Source of the DNA: Chrysochromulina parva
Lineage: Eukaryota; Haptophyta; Prymnesiales; Chrysochromulinaceae
Reading direction: 5' to 3'
Length of the DNA: 11,166 nt
Assembly: GCA_002887195.1 (NCBI GenBank)
Contig: PJAB01001977.1
Span: 1 to 11,166 of the forward strand
The notes beneath the pieces were generated by a model, which was not told the origin of the DNA, did not search any database, and saw only the letters and a list, made by a program, of their open reading frames with translations. Position numbers and translations under genes: made by a program. Positions 1-8,856 of this stretch are shown here, piece by piece (position 1 is the first letter of the stretch; every line of letters starts with the position of its first letter).

Positions 1-330
1 GCCAAGATCAAGTACGAGCTTGGCTGGATCCACGATGGCCTCTTGAGGACCTCTGATGACCTCTGATGACCTCTGATGACCGCTGATGACCACTACTGAT
101 CTTTGATTGCCTCTGATTTCCTTTGATTGTGTCTGAGTGCCACTGAGTGCCACTGAGAGGACCTCTGAGAACCTCTGATGACGTCGGATTGCTTCCCTCC
201 TCAGGTACGAGCTCGTCTGGACGCCTCGCTTCCCCGACATCGACTCTATGGTCCGCCGCGGCTGGGACTGGCGCGTGAACCACAATGGCAACCCGCCCGC
301 GCTTTCAGTCGACCCACTGCGCTCCCGCCG
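1..330 (+). CDS. Partial gene of unknown function, two exon pieces around a GT-AG intron
   Basis: The window opens inside an exon. Positions 1-11 read A-K-I plus two bases of a Lys codon. If 12-204 is removed as an intron, the frame runs on from 205 as AKIKYELVWTPRFPDIDSM and then through a Trp-rich stretch, VRRGWDWRVNHNGNPP, to about position 310. This reads like a normal globular protein, unlike the simple-sequence DNA after it. Without splicing, the frame from position 1 hits a TGA at 58-60. The intron starts at the only GT in the first 60 bases and ends after a pyrimidine-rich stretch and CAG. Past about 320 this frame becomes Arg/His-rich, which I read as the out-of-frame shadow of the Pro-rich tract. 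The step from this exon into that tract is unresolved: the GTs I checked between 205 and 308 do not give the needed phase with the TTTCAG at 303-308. I do not recognise the protein. Confidence 0.5.
10..28 (+). repeat. Direct repeat, left copy (partner at 203-221)
   Basis: Positions 10-28 and 203-221 match at 16 of 19 bases, sharing GTACGAGCT and CTGGA. They bracket the 10-bp repeat array and sit exactly at the two splice borders. This could be a target-site or tandem duplication left when the intron arose, or a chance similarity of related coding motifs (YELGW against YELVW). Confidence 0.5.
12..204 (+). other. Probable GT-AG spliceosomal intron, 193 bp
   Basis: The donor is CAA|GTACGAG at 12, and the acceptor follows TTGCTTCCCTCCTCAG, ending at 204. 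Removal keeps one reading frame across the junction and avoids the TGA at 58-60. Most of the interior is a degenerate 10-bp repeat. The first bases of the intron and of the downstream exon are nearly the same sequence (GTACGAGCT), which is unusual. Confidence 0.55.
50..181 (+). repeat. Degenerate 10-bp tandem repeat, consensus CCTCTGATGA
   Basis: There are about 13 units with a period of 10 bp. Three exact copies lie at 50-79. Drifted forms such as CCGCTGATGA, CCTTTGATTG and CCACTGAGTG follow, and an exact copy returns at 172-181. The register slips by two bases near 160. The reverse strand reads as a 10-residue peptide repeat (RGHQRSSEVI), which I take to be a by-product of the 30-bp super-period and not a protein. 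The array sits inside the probable intron. Confidence 0.85.
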
Positions 331-2088
331 GCGCCACCGCGGCGGCCGCCCTCGCCACCACCGACGCCGTCATCGCCGCCGCCCTCGCCGCTGCCGCCAC
401 CGCCCTCGCCTCCGCCGTCGCCACCGCCACCCTCGCCTCCACCCTCTCCACCGCCGCCCTCACCACCACCAAGACCGCCCCCGCCTTCACCACCGCCCTC
501 ACCGCCACCACCCTCGCCTCCGCCGTTGCCCCCGCCGCCCTCGCCTCCGGCCTCTTTGCCGCCGCCCTCGCCACCTCCATTTCCGCCCCCGCCTTCTCCG
601 CTGCTGTTACCGCCACCGCCGTCGCCGCCTCCGCCCTCACCGCCGCCATCGCCTCCACCGCCCCCTCCCCCCTCACCACCTCCCTCACCACCTCCACCGT
701 CACCGCCGCCTTCGCCGCCTTCTCCTAACCCCCCTCTGTCGCCGGAGCCACCATCGCCACCGCCTTCGCCACCACCATCTCCACCGCCATCTCCACCGCC
801 TTCTCCGCCGCTGTCACCCCCGCCGCCGTCGCCTCCGCCGCCGTCACCACCACCGTCGCCTCCGCCCTCTCCACCACCTCCCTCTTCACCGCCCTCCCCA
901 CCACCGCCCTCTCCACAGCCTCCCTCGCCGCCCCCCTCGCCACCTCCACCATCTCCAACCCCATCGCCCCCACCCTCTCCTCCGCCACCCTCGCCTCCGC
1001 CATCATCGCCACCTCCCTCGCCAGAGCCATCGCCGCCACCGCCACCAAGCCCGTTACCCCCCTCGCCATCGCCCCCGCCACCCTCTCCTCCGCCTCCCTC
1101 GCATCCGCCATCAACGCCACCGCGGCTACCGCCACCCACTCCACCACCGCCATCGCCGCCACCGTCGCCGCCGCCGTCGCCGCCGCTGACGCCACCCCCC
1201 TCGCAGCCACCCTCGCCACCACCTCCATCGCCGCCACCGCCCTCCCCTCCACCGTTGCCACCGCCGCCCTCGCCTCCGCCCTCACCCCCGCTGCCCTCGC
1301 CACCCCCGCGGCCGCCCCCGCCTTCGCCGCCGCCGGCTTCTCCACCCTCACCGCCGCCCTCGCCGCCACCACCTTCGCCGCCACCATCGCCACCGCCGCC
1401 CTCACCTCCACCAAGACCGCCCCCGCCTTCACCACCGCCATCACCGCCACCACCTTCTCCACCGCCGTCGCCTCCCCCACCCTCACCGCCTCCGTGCCCG
1501 CCGCCACCCTCACCTCCACCCTCACCTCCGCCCCCAAGCCCGCCCCCGTCGCCCCCGCCGCCTTCTCCACCTCCCTCGCCACCTCCACCTTCGCCGCCGC
1601 CCTCACCGCCTCCCCCTTCTCGACCGCCCTCGCCTCCCCCTCCATCCCCACCGCCTTTGCCGCCACCTCTGAGCCCTCCGCCCTCGCCTCCTCCACCCTC
1701 CCCACCACCTTCTCCGCCGCCACCCTTAAAATCGACGCACCGTACCCAGTCGAGTTTAAGAACAACTGGTGCGTCACGACGTACTAGTTCCGTACCCGTC
1801 TCCGTCACGACCGAAAATCTGCGCCACCCTCGTATCCGTCCTCGCCCTCGCCCTCGCCGCCTCCAGCCTCGCATTCGCCGCCGTCGGTCGCCCTCGTGTC
1901 CACCGCCCTCTCACCAACCCCAACCGCCACCCACCCTCGCTGTCGCCGTCGCAGCCGCCGTCGCTGCCGCCTTCGCTGCCGCCGTCGCCGCCGTCACTGC
2001 CGCCCTTCCATCAAAAGCCGCGGTGCAGCACCGTCGCCTCAAAGGAGGGGTCGGGCTCGCCGCCTTTCCGGGCGACGAGCACCAGTGA
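178..2088 (+). CDS. Ser-Pro-rich, extensin/pherophorin-like open frame
   Basis: This forward frame is open for 636 codons. From about 331 to 1726 it encodes an almost pure array of SPPP and SPPPP blocks with occasional Arg, Leu, Glu or Gln. Such arrays are typical of hydroxyproline-rich cell-wall and extracellular-matrix glycoproteins of green algae and plants, and Pro/Ser arrays also occur in other algae. The frame choice rests on codon use. Variation falls at the third base of CCN and TCN codons, and serine in the SP register is also written AGC at about 1048 and 1537, which points to selection on the protein. The ATG at 178 lies inside the presumed intron, so it is probably not the true start. 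After 1727 the frame turns into Arg-rich text of no clear meaning, so the last 120 codons are doubtful. It overlaps the 3' end of the opposing helicase gene by 78 bp. I see no signal peptide or folded domain in this frame. Confidence 0.45.
   Translation: MTSDCFPPQVRARLDASLPRHRLYGPPRLGLAREPQWQPARAFSRPTALPPAPPRRPPSPPPTPSSPPPSPLPPPPSPPPSPPPPSPPPSPPPPSPPPRPPPPSPPPSPPPPSPPPLPPPPSPPASLPPPSPPPFPPPPSPLLLPPPPSPPPPSPPPSPPPPPPPSPPPSPPPPSPPPSPPSPNPPLSPEPPSPPPSPPPSPPPSPPPSPPLSPPPPSPPPPSPPPSPPPSPPPPSSPPSPPPPSPQPPSPPPSPPPPSPTPSPPPSPPPPSPPPSSPPPSPEPSPPPPPSPLPPSPSPPPPSPPPPSHPPSTPPRLPPPTPPPPSPPPSPPPSPPLTPPPSQPPSPPPPSPPPPSPPPLPPPPSPPPSPPLPSPPPRPPPPSPPPASPPSPPPSPPPPSPPPSPPPPSPPPRPPPPSPPPSPPPPSPPPSPPPPSPPPCPPPPSPPPSPPPPSPPPSPPPPSPPPSPPPPSPPPSPPPPSRPPSPPPPSPPPLPPPLSPPPSPPPPSPPPSPPPPLKSTHRTQSSLRTTGASRRTSSVPVSVTTENLRHPRIRPRPRPRRLQPRIRRRRSPSCPPPSHQPQPPPTLAVAVAAAVAAAFAAAVAAVTAALPSKAAVQHRRLKGGVGLAAFPGDEHQ
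331..1727 (+). repeat. Low-complexity C-rich tract encoding (SPn) repeats
   Basis: The stretch is built from CCN and TCN triplets with few purines outside third positions. Because of this bias several other frames stay open by chance: an Ala/Thr/Ser frame, an Arg/His frame, and a Gly/Glu frame on the reverse strand. The reverse strand is G-rich with many GGNGG clusters, so slippage during replication, sequencing or assembly is likely here. Frame changes at its edges should be judged with that in mind. Confidence 0.9.
1728..1787 (+). other. Possible C-terminal coding end (ends FKNNWCVTTY, TAG)
   Basis: Directly after the simple-sequence tract, the third forward frame reads KIDAPYPVEFKNNWCVTTY and stops at a TAG (1785-1787). 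The residues are diverse and protein-like, in contrast to everything for 1.4 kb upstream. This frame differs from the Ser-Pro frame by one register. It could be the true C-terminus of the Pro-rich protein after an indel or intron, or the end of a separate exon. I saw no obvious acceptor AG just in front of it. Confidence 0.3.
1788..2010. other. Intergenic simple-sequence DNA between convergent reading frames
   Basis: This holds short CCGTACCC and GTCACGAC direct repeats (about 1740-1836), then runs of CTCGCC and GCCGTCGCC up to about 2005. I see no convincing gene, poly(A) signal or RNA here. It is probably the shared 3' flank of the plus-strand gene and the minus-strand helicase. Confidence 0.5.
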
Positions 2089-4471
2089 GAGGAGTCCGTG
2101 GCGCTGCCGCACCGGGACGACCCGCCCGCTGCCGATGCCTGCCGTCTGGGCGGTGTGCCCAGGGCTGGCGGTCGGATCAAAAACAGCGTATCCCTCAGTC
2201 TCGTAGAGCTGAGGGGGGCAGAGCTGAGGGGGGGCATCGCTGGCAGCGGCAGCGAGCATCTGGTTTGCAAAAAGCGCACCATCTTGCAGCTCTGGCCGCG
2301 GCTTGCCCCGTTGCCAAAGCACCAGGCAGTTGGCCGCCGCACCGGGCACCGCCGCCGCTGCACGCTGCGCCATATCGGAGGACGAAAGCGCGCCCTCAGT
2401 GGAGAGTGCTTTTGAGCGCGGATCCACTGTCACGCGCGCCGTCGCCACGAGCGGCCGCAGCTCCGCCGCCTCCGGCGCCGGCGAGGGCACGCGCACCTCG
2501 GCGAGCCGCACGGGGCCGCGGACGACGTCGAGCCCCTCGGCGAGCGCCGCGTCGAGCCCGCCGGGCGCGGCGCCGCCAAAGGGCGAGCGCGCGCCGAGGA
2601 GCCGATGGACGAGGGCGAGGCAGGCCAGGAAGTCGGCCGCCGAAGCCGTCATCGTGCGCCCGCGCCGCACGAGCGCGACCGCGCCGCGCCACGCGTACGC
2701 GCCGCGCGCGCGCATGAGCGCCGCCTGCATGCGCAGCTGCTCGGCCGCCTGCGCGGCCACGTCGGCAGCGGCGCGCGGCGGCTCGAGCGTCACGGGCGCG
2801 CGGCCGACGACGTGGCCCGCCGGCGCGTGCGCGAGGTTGGCCTCGTACCGGGCGGTCGCGTGCGCAATCCGCTCGCGCTCTTCTAGCGTGCCCTTCCACA
2901 CGCGCGCCATCGCGCCGCCCGGCGCGAGGCGCTCGGGCTCGAGGCGCGTCGCGGCCTCCAGATCGGCGTCGGGCGGCGGCAGAGGGCGACGCTCGTCCTC
3001 GAGCGCCAGAACCGAGAGGCCCGTCTCGAGGAGCCAACGGCGGTCGGCACCCTCGAGCGCGGCGCGCAGCCGCGGCATGGTGCCCGAGACGGCGGCCCGG
3101 CGGCCCTCGGCCGTGTCGCGAATGGCCGCGAGAAGGCCCGCAGGTGGCGCGGCTGCGCCCCGCAGCACCGCCCAGCCGTGCGGTGTGAGGCCCGCAAAGA
3201 GCAGCGGCGGCGGCGCAGCGGCGGCGGCGCGGGCGGCGGCGCCCTCATCGCCCGCGCTCCGCAGCCGCGACCGGCGCTCTCGAAGCTCGGCGGCCGCCGT
3301 CGCGGCGTCGTACTGGGGTTGCGGCTCGCGCTTGAGCAGCCCGTGCAGCCCGAGGCGCAGCCGCAGCTCGTCAAACGCGACCGCGGCATCGCGCCCGTGG
3401 AGCTGCAGCAGCCGCGGCAGGGCCGCGCGGAAGGCGATCGCGGGCACCTCGACGGGCGCGCCGCCGTCGGGCCCGCCGTCGGGCGGCGGCGGCCGCAGGC
3501 GGTGCACGCGGCGCCAGTCGGCCCAGTGCGGCGAGCCGTCCTCCGCGTCGGGCCGCGCGTACGGGCCGACGAGCGTGAGCGCCTCGCCCGCCGCCTGCGC
3601 CGCCTCGCCGGCGGGCACCGCAGCCGACGCCACGGCGAGCGCGCCGAGCACCGCGCGCACCGCGCCCTCCTCGTCGAGGTACTCGCTAAAGGGCACGGGC
3701 TCCTCGTCGAAGGCAGAGGGCAGCTGGGCCGGCGCCGGCGCGTGCCGCCGGCCGTACAGGCCGCCGAGCAGCGGCAGCCACGCGTCGCCGCCGCCGGCGC
3801 CGAAGATGGCGGCGGCGTGCACCCAGCCCAGCCGCCAGCGCGCGAGCCGCTCCAGGCTGGTCGACATGCGGCGCGCATCGACGAGGCGCGGCGGCGCGAG
3901 GTTCGGCACGACGAGCGTGCAGCGCGCGGGCTGGCCGCCGCGCCCGGCCCGCCCCCACTGCTGGTCGAGCTCCGGCTCGTACCCCCACGTGACCACGTGG
4001 GTCACGTTGGGGTGGTCGACGCCGAGCCCGAAGGCGATCGTGGCGCACACGAGCTCGAGCTCGCCCGCGTGCCAGCGGGCGGCGACGCGCGCGCGCTCGC
4101 GCGAGCCGGCGTGGTACACGCCGGCGCGCACGCCGCACGTCGCGAGGTACGCGGCCAACGCCTCGGCCCCCTTCCGCGTGCCCACGTACGCGATCTTGCC
4201 GGCTCTCGCGGCGGCGGCGGCGGCGGTGGCCGCAGCGGCGGCGCCGCTTGGCGGCGGAGGAGGGTCGTCGGAGCTGGCGGCAGGGCGCGCCATCGCGAGC
4301 GCCGCCCGCAGCTCCACCTCGGTCGTGGCAGTGCTCGCCGCCTCCTCGGCCTCCTGCTCGGCGGCTGCGTCCGCGGCCACTTGAGCTGCGGCTTCGCCGC
4401 CGGGCTCACCTGCGCCAATGTCGTCGCCGCCGCCGCCGTCGTCTTTATCGCCGCGGCCGCCGCCGATGTCA

Positions 4472-4517
<46 letters not shown>

Positions 4518-6215
4518 CGCCGTCGTCGCCGCCGCCGTCGCCGTCGCCACCACCGTCATCGCCGCCGCCGCCGCCGCCGCCGCCGTCGCCGTCGCCGCCC
4601 ACGCCGCCGCCGCTGCCGCTGCCGCCGCCGCCGCCGATCGCGCTTGAGCTGGAACCTCGCCCCCACCGCGTGGCCTTGAGGAAGGCGCCAAAGGCCGTGT
4701 CGGCCGCAGCCGAGGGTGGCAGAGCTGGGCCCTTCAGCCCGAGCGCGGCGTGGAGCTGCGCGGCGGTGCCGCCCACCACGACGTGCGCCTCCAGGTTGCG
4801 CCGCGGCTCGTAGTGCAGGTGCAGGCGTGGCGCCGTCAGATCGCAGTCGGACAGCACCGCGCCGGCCAGCATCTCCGGCGTGAGCGACGCCGACAGCGCC
4901 ATGCGCGGCACGGACCGCAGCCACTCGCGCAGCTGCGGCGCGAGGGTGCCATGGGAGCTGCGAAACTCCCACATGGTGACCGTGGCGGCCTCGTCGATGG
5001 CAACGAGCGCAAACGGCCGCTGCCGATGGGCCCAGCCCAGGGCGGCGCTCGCGCGCAGGAAGGACTCGGGCGTGCACACGAGCACCTCGAGATCGCCGCG
5101 CAGCGCGAGGCGCAGCGCATCCGCCGGGTCCGCGACAGCGGCGCCGCCGAGCGCGTCGGCGATGGGGCCAGCGAGGCCGCCGCCCTCGTGCTCCCGCGCG
5201 CGGCGGTTGAGCTTGGCCACCAGCTCGGCGTTGGTGGCCACGAGCGGGCCGATCACGAGCGTGAGCCCGCCGCGGCGGAGCAGGCCGCCGTACAGAAAGC
5301 ACAGGCTCTTGCCCGCCCCCGTCGAAAAGCCGACGACAGTGTCGCGGCCCGCGGCCGCGTCCTCGAGCACGGCGCTCTGCTCCGGCCGCGGCAGCAGGGC
5401 GCCATTGCCCGTCACAAGCGCCATCACGGCGGCCTCGGAGCGCGCGGGCCGCGGGGCCGCCGCCGCTGGGCCGACCAGCGCGCGCATGACGCCGTCCACG
5501 ACGAGGGTGGGCAGTCGCGTGTCTCGCGGCACGCGCCGCAGCAAGTCCACGCCGAGCGTGCGCGCCGCGACTCGCAGGTCGCCGCGGCCGACGCCGCCCT
5601 CGCCGCCACCTCTGGTGGTGGGCGCCGCCGCTCCCCAAAGGGCGCCGACGCTCACGGCGATGCGCACGAGCACGGCTCGCGCCGCGGCCACGACGGGCGG
5701 CTCGTCAGCGCCGCCGCCGTCGTCTGCGAAGCTGCCGCCGCCGCCGCCGCTGCCGCCGCCGCCGCCGCCTGCCAGCTCGAGGATTCTCTCGAGGTTGGCC
5801 ACGCGCACGTACTTGAGCAGCGCGCACGCGAGCCCGGTGTGCTCGACCGCCCCGTGCTGGTTGAGCCCGAGCTCTGCGGCGAGCGCCGCGGCCTCGCCCA
5901 CGTCGGCGATGCGCGCCTCGAGCGGCGGGGGCGGCGAGCCATCAAGGCCGATGGAGGGGACCGCCTTCACCAGGCGGCAAGCGTGCGGCAGCCGGACGGT
6001 GCGGTCGGCGACGGCGGCGCGCAGAGCGCCAAACCCTCTCCCCGCGAGGGCGACCATGGTCTCGCGACCGGCCTCGTGGTGCGCCTCGCGCTCGCTGGTG
6101 CCAGCGAGCGCGCCTTCGCGCGCCGCGTACGGCGCGTGCACGATGGCTGGAGCGTGCGGTAGCTCACGAAACGCGACCTCGAAGTCGGCCATGGCGCGGA
6201 GCGCCAGGGGGAGCA

Positions 6216-6272
<57 letters not shown>

Positions 6273-8856
6273 AGCTACTCGAGCTCGAGCTCGAGCCCAC
6301 CAAGCTACTCGAGCTCGAGCTCGAGCTCGAGCCCACCGAGCCGGAGCTCGAGCCCACCGAGCCCGCAGCAAGGGCGGTGGCGGTCGGCATCTGCAGCCGC
6401 CGCCGCTCCTGCAGCAGGCGCGCGAGGATGATGCGCAGCATCGCCTCCCAGCCAGGCTCGTCGAGCGCGAGCAGCCGACGCACCGTGCCGAGGCCCGCCG
6501 AGGCCGCCGTGACCAGCGGCACACTTTGAAAGTGTGCCCGCTTCCACAGGCCCTTCAGGGCGTCGGCGACGCAGTGCGTTGTGACGCCGAGGAGGCGGCC
6601 GAGGACGAGCCTGGCTGTGGCCGACGCTGTCTTCAGCCGAGCCGGATCGCCGCGGAGCTCCGCCACATCGGATGGCGTGCGCAGCGGGCCGAGCGTGGCG
6701 AGGGCGAGGGCGTAATGCGGCGGCGCGCCCAGGGACGTCTGCACGCCAAGTGCGGTGGCCTGGGTGGCTCGATCCAGCATCACGGCCTGCCGCTCGGCAG
6801 CGTGCCACCCAGTGCGCTGGACGGCTCGGTTGGCGAGGCCCTCGGCCGTCCGCCCCGAGCGGAGGCAGGCAACCATCGCGGGGCAGCGCCGCGCGGCCTC
6901 TGCCGAGGCGGCGTGAGACTTGAGCTGGGCCCAGGTCCAGTGCACGAGCACGGGCAGGTGCGCCCGGCGAACCTCCGCGATCGGATTCTCGGTGGTGAAG
7001 GCCTCGCCGTCGAAGCGCGCGAGCAGTTCTCGCTCCAGGAGCGCCTCCGCGGCCAGGCCAGCGGTCGAGCTCCACTCTGGCGCCGCCTGCATGCCACTCG
7101 GGAATGAGGCCACGAAGGCTTTCTTGACCTTTTCCTTGTCCGAGAGCGCGGGCACGTGGCTGAGGCAAGCGGCCGCAACCGTCCAGAGCGTGCCGCCGAG
7201 CGCAGCACCTGTCGGACCGCGCGCCCTGCCAAAGTCGAGGTGCGAGGCGCAGGGGCCCACGCCGGCGAGGCGCGCGAGGCGCACCACGTGCAGCTGGACC
7301 CGGAGCAGCAGGGCCCGGCGCGCCGCCATCGCGTCTCTCTTCTGTGACCGCACCGCAAGGAGGCCCTCGGCGGGATGCGCCACCCGAAAGGGCCGCCCAA
7401 GGTCCTCGTCTATTCGCGCGTTGCGCTGCTCGAGGGCATCCCCGGTGAGACCCCCCCCCGCGACCAGCTCGCGGCACCGCTCTGGCGGCGGCAGCGGCAC
7501 CAACGCGTCGTCGGCCTCCTCCTCGTCGAACTGCGCCACTGCCGCGTGCTCACCACGACGCTCGGTCACCGAGTGCTCGTCCTCGTCCTCGTCGCTGCTC
7601 ACCACGACGTGCGCTCGCTTTCGCGCTGGCGCTGGCGGCGCTGGCGCTGGCTGCCCTGGTGGCGGCAGCGTGGCGGCGGCATCGGCGGCGGCCTCAGCGG
7701 CGGCGGCGGCCTCATCAGCGCCGGCGGCCTCATCGGCGGCGGCCTCAACGGCGGCGGCCTCAGCGGCACGTCCAGGAGCAGCGGCGGCCGCAGCGGCGGC
7801 GGCCTCAGCGGCAGCGGCCTCAGCGGCACGTCCAGGAGCACCAGCGGCATCGGCAGCATCAGCGGCACGTGCGATGACGGCGCGCGGCCGGACGGAGGCG
7901 GCCAAGGCGGCGGTCGAGGATGCTGCGCCGGCAGAGCGTGGAGCCGGCGGCGCGGGGGTGAAGGCGTCGTCGGAGGCGAAGTCGTCGTCGGAGGCGTTGC
8001 CGCGGCGAGGCGCGGCGCACGGCGTGATGCGCTGGGCGATGCTCGACGCGGCGTGCGGTTGCGGCCGTGTTGCGACCGACGCGCCGGTAGCAACGGAGAG
8101 TCTTGGGGGCTTGAGGGCTGACTGAGCGCCGGACGGGGCGGCGCGGGCGGTCTGTGTGGTGTGCTCCACACCGTCGTCACGCGACGGCGTGGAGCTCCCA
8201 TTTGCGTCACTTGACGCCGGTGCGAGCGGGCGCTTGCGCTTGAACGCCCTTGGAGCCGGATGCTTGGCAAAGTCCGAGTCGTCCTCCCATACCGTCACGT
8301 GGTCGCCCTGTGAGGCTGCTGAGGGAACGGGACGCTGCCGCTGGAGCACCTTGGGCGCCGCCGCGACCGGCTGAGCTCGCGTCTCCAGGGCAGCGGGTGG
8401 GGGCGCTAGGGCGGTGGCGTCGAGATCGTGGGCTGTGCTCGCCTCCAGATGGGCACCGCACGCGCCCCCGAGCTCCGGACCCTCTGCAGCTCGCCAGGTC
8501 TTGCGAACGGGGCTCTCCAGACGAGTATGCGACGCGGAGGGCACGCTGTTCTCGAAAGTGAGCTTCATGCCAGCACCCGAGAAGCGTGCATGGCTCAGCA
8601 ACGTTTGGCCAGCAGTCGATGTCGAGCCGAGGCCCTCCAGCGTGGCTCCCATCAGAGGTGTGTGGCGAAACAGCGGGTCTGCGACTTGTTCCGCACCACC
8701 CTGGGCATGCAGACGTGGCGATGGGCCCGGGACGGGGTGTGTAGGATGCCCATCGCCCACGTCCATCGCATCGGGCATGTCCAGACTCTCCTGCGCGCCA
8801 TCGGTCCGCGCGCGCGTGATGGCCGTATCGAAGCCATCGCGGAGTGAAGGCTCCAT
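2011..8856 (-). CDS. RecQ-like superfamily 2 DNA helicase, divergent, about 2281 residues
   Basis: Predicted ATP-dependent DNA-unwinding motor, probably nuclear. Numbering is from the ATG at 8856. Motor motifs occur in RecQ order: R-x2-Q (1157-1160, motif 0), Walker A GFSTGAGKS (1176-1184), LTLVIGPL (Ia), LEVLVCTPE (Ib), DEAA (1288-1291) with Trp 1296 at the RecQ spacing, MALSAS (1319-1324, III), KIAYVGTRKG (from 1554, IV), YHAG (1581-1584), CATIAFGLGVDHPN (1604-1617, V) and QQWGRAGRGG (1632-1641, VI). Oddities are DEAA instead of DEAH, a long Gly/Asp insert (about 1405-1480) between the RecA lobes, and no clustered cysteines after motif VI, so no RecQ zinc-binding region is visible. RQC and HRDC are not recognisable. 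The first 450 residues are disordered, with KRKR (206-209) as a candidate nuclear signal and VVVSSDEDEDE (417-427). Residues about 450-1150 and 1660-2281 look folded but are unassigned. The frame is open to a TGA at 8941-8943, but the first in-frame start-like codon at 8922 is GTG, so I chose the ATG at 8856. An upstream exon is possible. Confidence 0.88.
4418..4640 (-). repeat. GCC/GTC triplet tract encoding a Gly/Asp-rich linker in the helicase
   Basis: Runs of GCC and GTC on the plus strand read as Gly and Asp in the helicase frame (about residues 1405-1480). An acidic Ala/Glu-rich stretch follows, up to motif IV. The tract lies between the first RecA lobe (ending after MALSAS and HYEPRRN) and the second (starting at KIAYVGT). 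Canonical RecQ proteins have a short connection here. It stays in frame, so the insert is tolerated. Confidence 0.85.
6218..6360 (-). repeat. (GCC)18 next to a TCGAGC hexanucleotide array; poly-Ala and poly-Ser in the helicase
   Basis: Positions 6218-6271 are about 18 perfect GCC triplets, read as poly-Ala in the helicase. From 6272 to about 6360 the sequence is an interrupted array of alternating GAGCTC and CTCGAG, broken by CCCACC spacers. It reads as Ser runs separated by VG and LVG. The hexanucleotide is self-complementary, so each array can fold on itself. Both arrays keep the frame. Confidence 0.9.
7741..7860 (-). repeat. 60-bp tandem duplication (20 residues) in the helicase N-terminus
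   Basis: Positions 7741-7800 and 7801-7860 align as two 60-bp copies, including an identical 27-bp core (7754-7780 and 7814-7840). A partial third copy (AGCGGCACGT) starts at 7861. In protein this duplicates an Ala/Glu-rich segment carrying PGRAAEAAA. The surrounding stretch, about 7665-7880, is generally GGCGGC and GGCCTC rich and encodes Ala/Glu repeats likely to be helical or disordered. Confidence 0.85.

Noticed and set aside
285..1787. Ala/Thr/Ser-rich third-frame reading, ice-binding-like at first sight
   Set aside because: Its changes fall at the first codon base, which is the wobble base of the Ser-Pro frame, and it has a stop at 726-728. Only the last 20 codons look real and are listed separately.
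246..1874. 542-codon minus-strand Gly/Glu-rich ORF
   Set aside because: It is the complement of the CCN/TCN tract. Codon variation and AGC serines favour the plus-strand Ser-Pro frame.
1769..2206. Signal-peptide-like start (LVSVLALALAASSLAFAAVG)
   Set aside because: It arises from runs of CTCGCC simple sequence and leads into Pro/Ser and Arg text that overlaps the helicase 3' end. No support as a gene.
2303..4384. Long plus-strand ORFs of up to 693 codons opposite the helicase
   Set aside because: They are Arg/Ser/Ala-rich antisense shadows of a high-GC3 gene. The minus strand carries a full, ordered set of helicase motifs.
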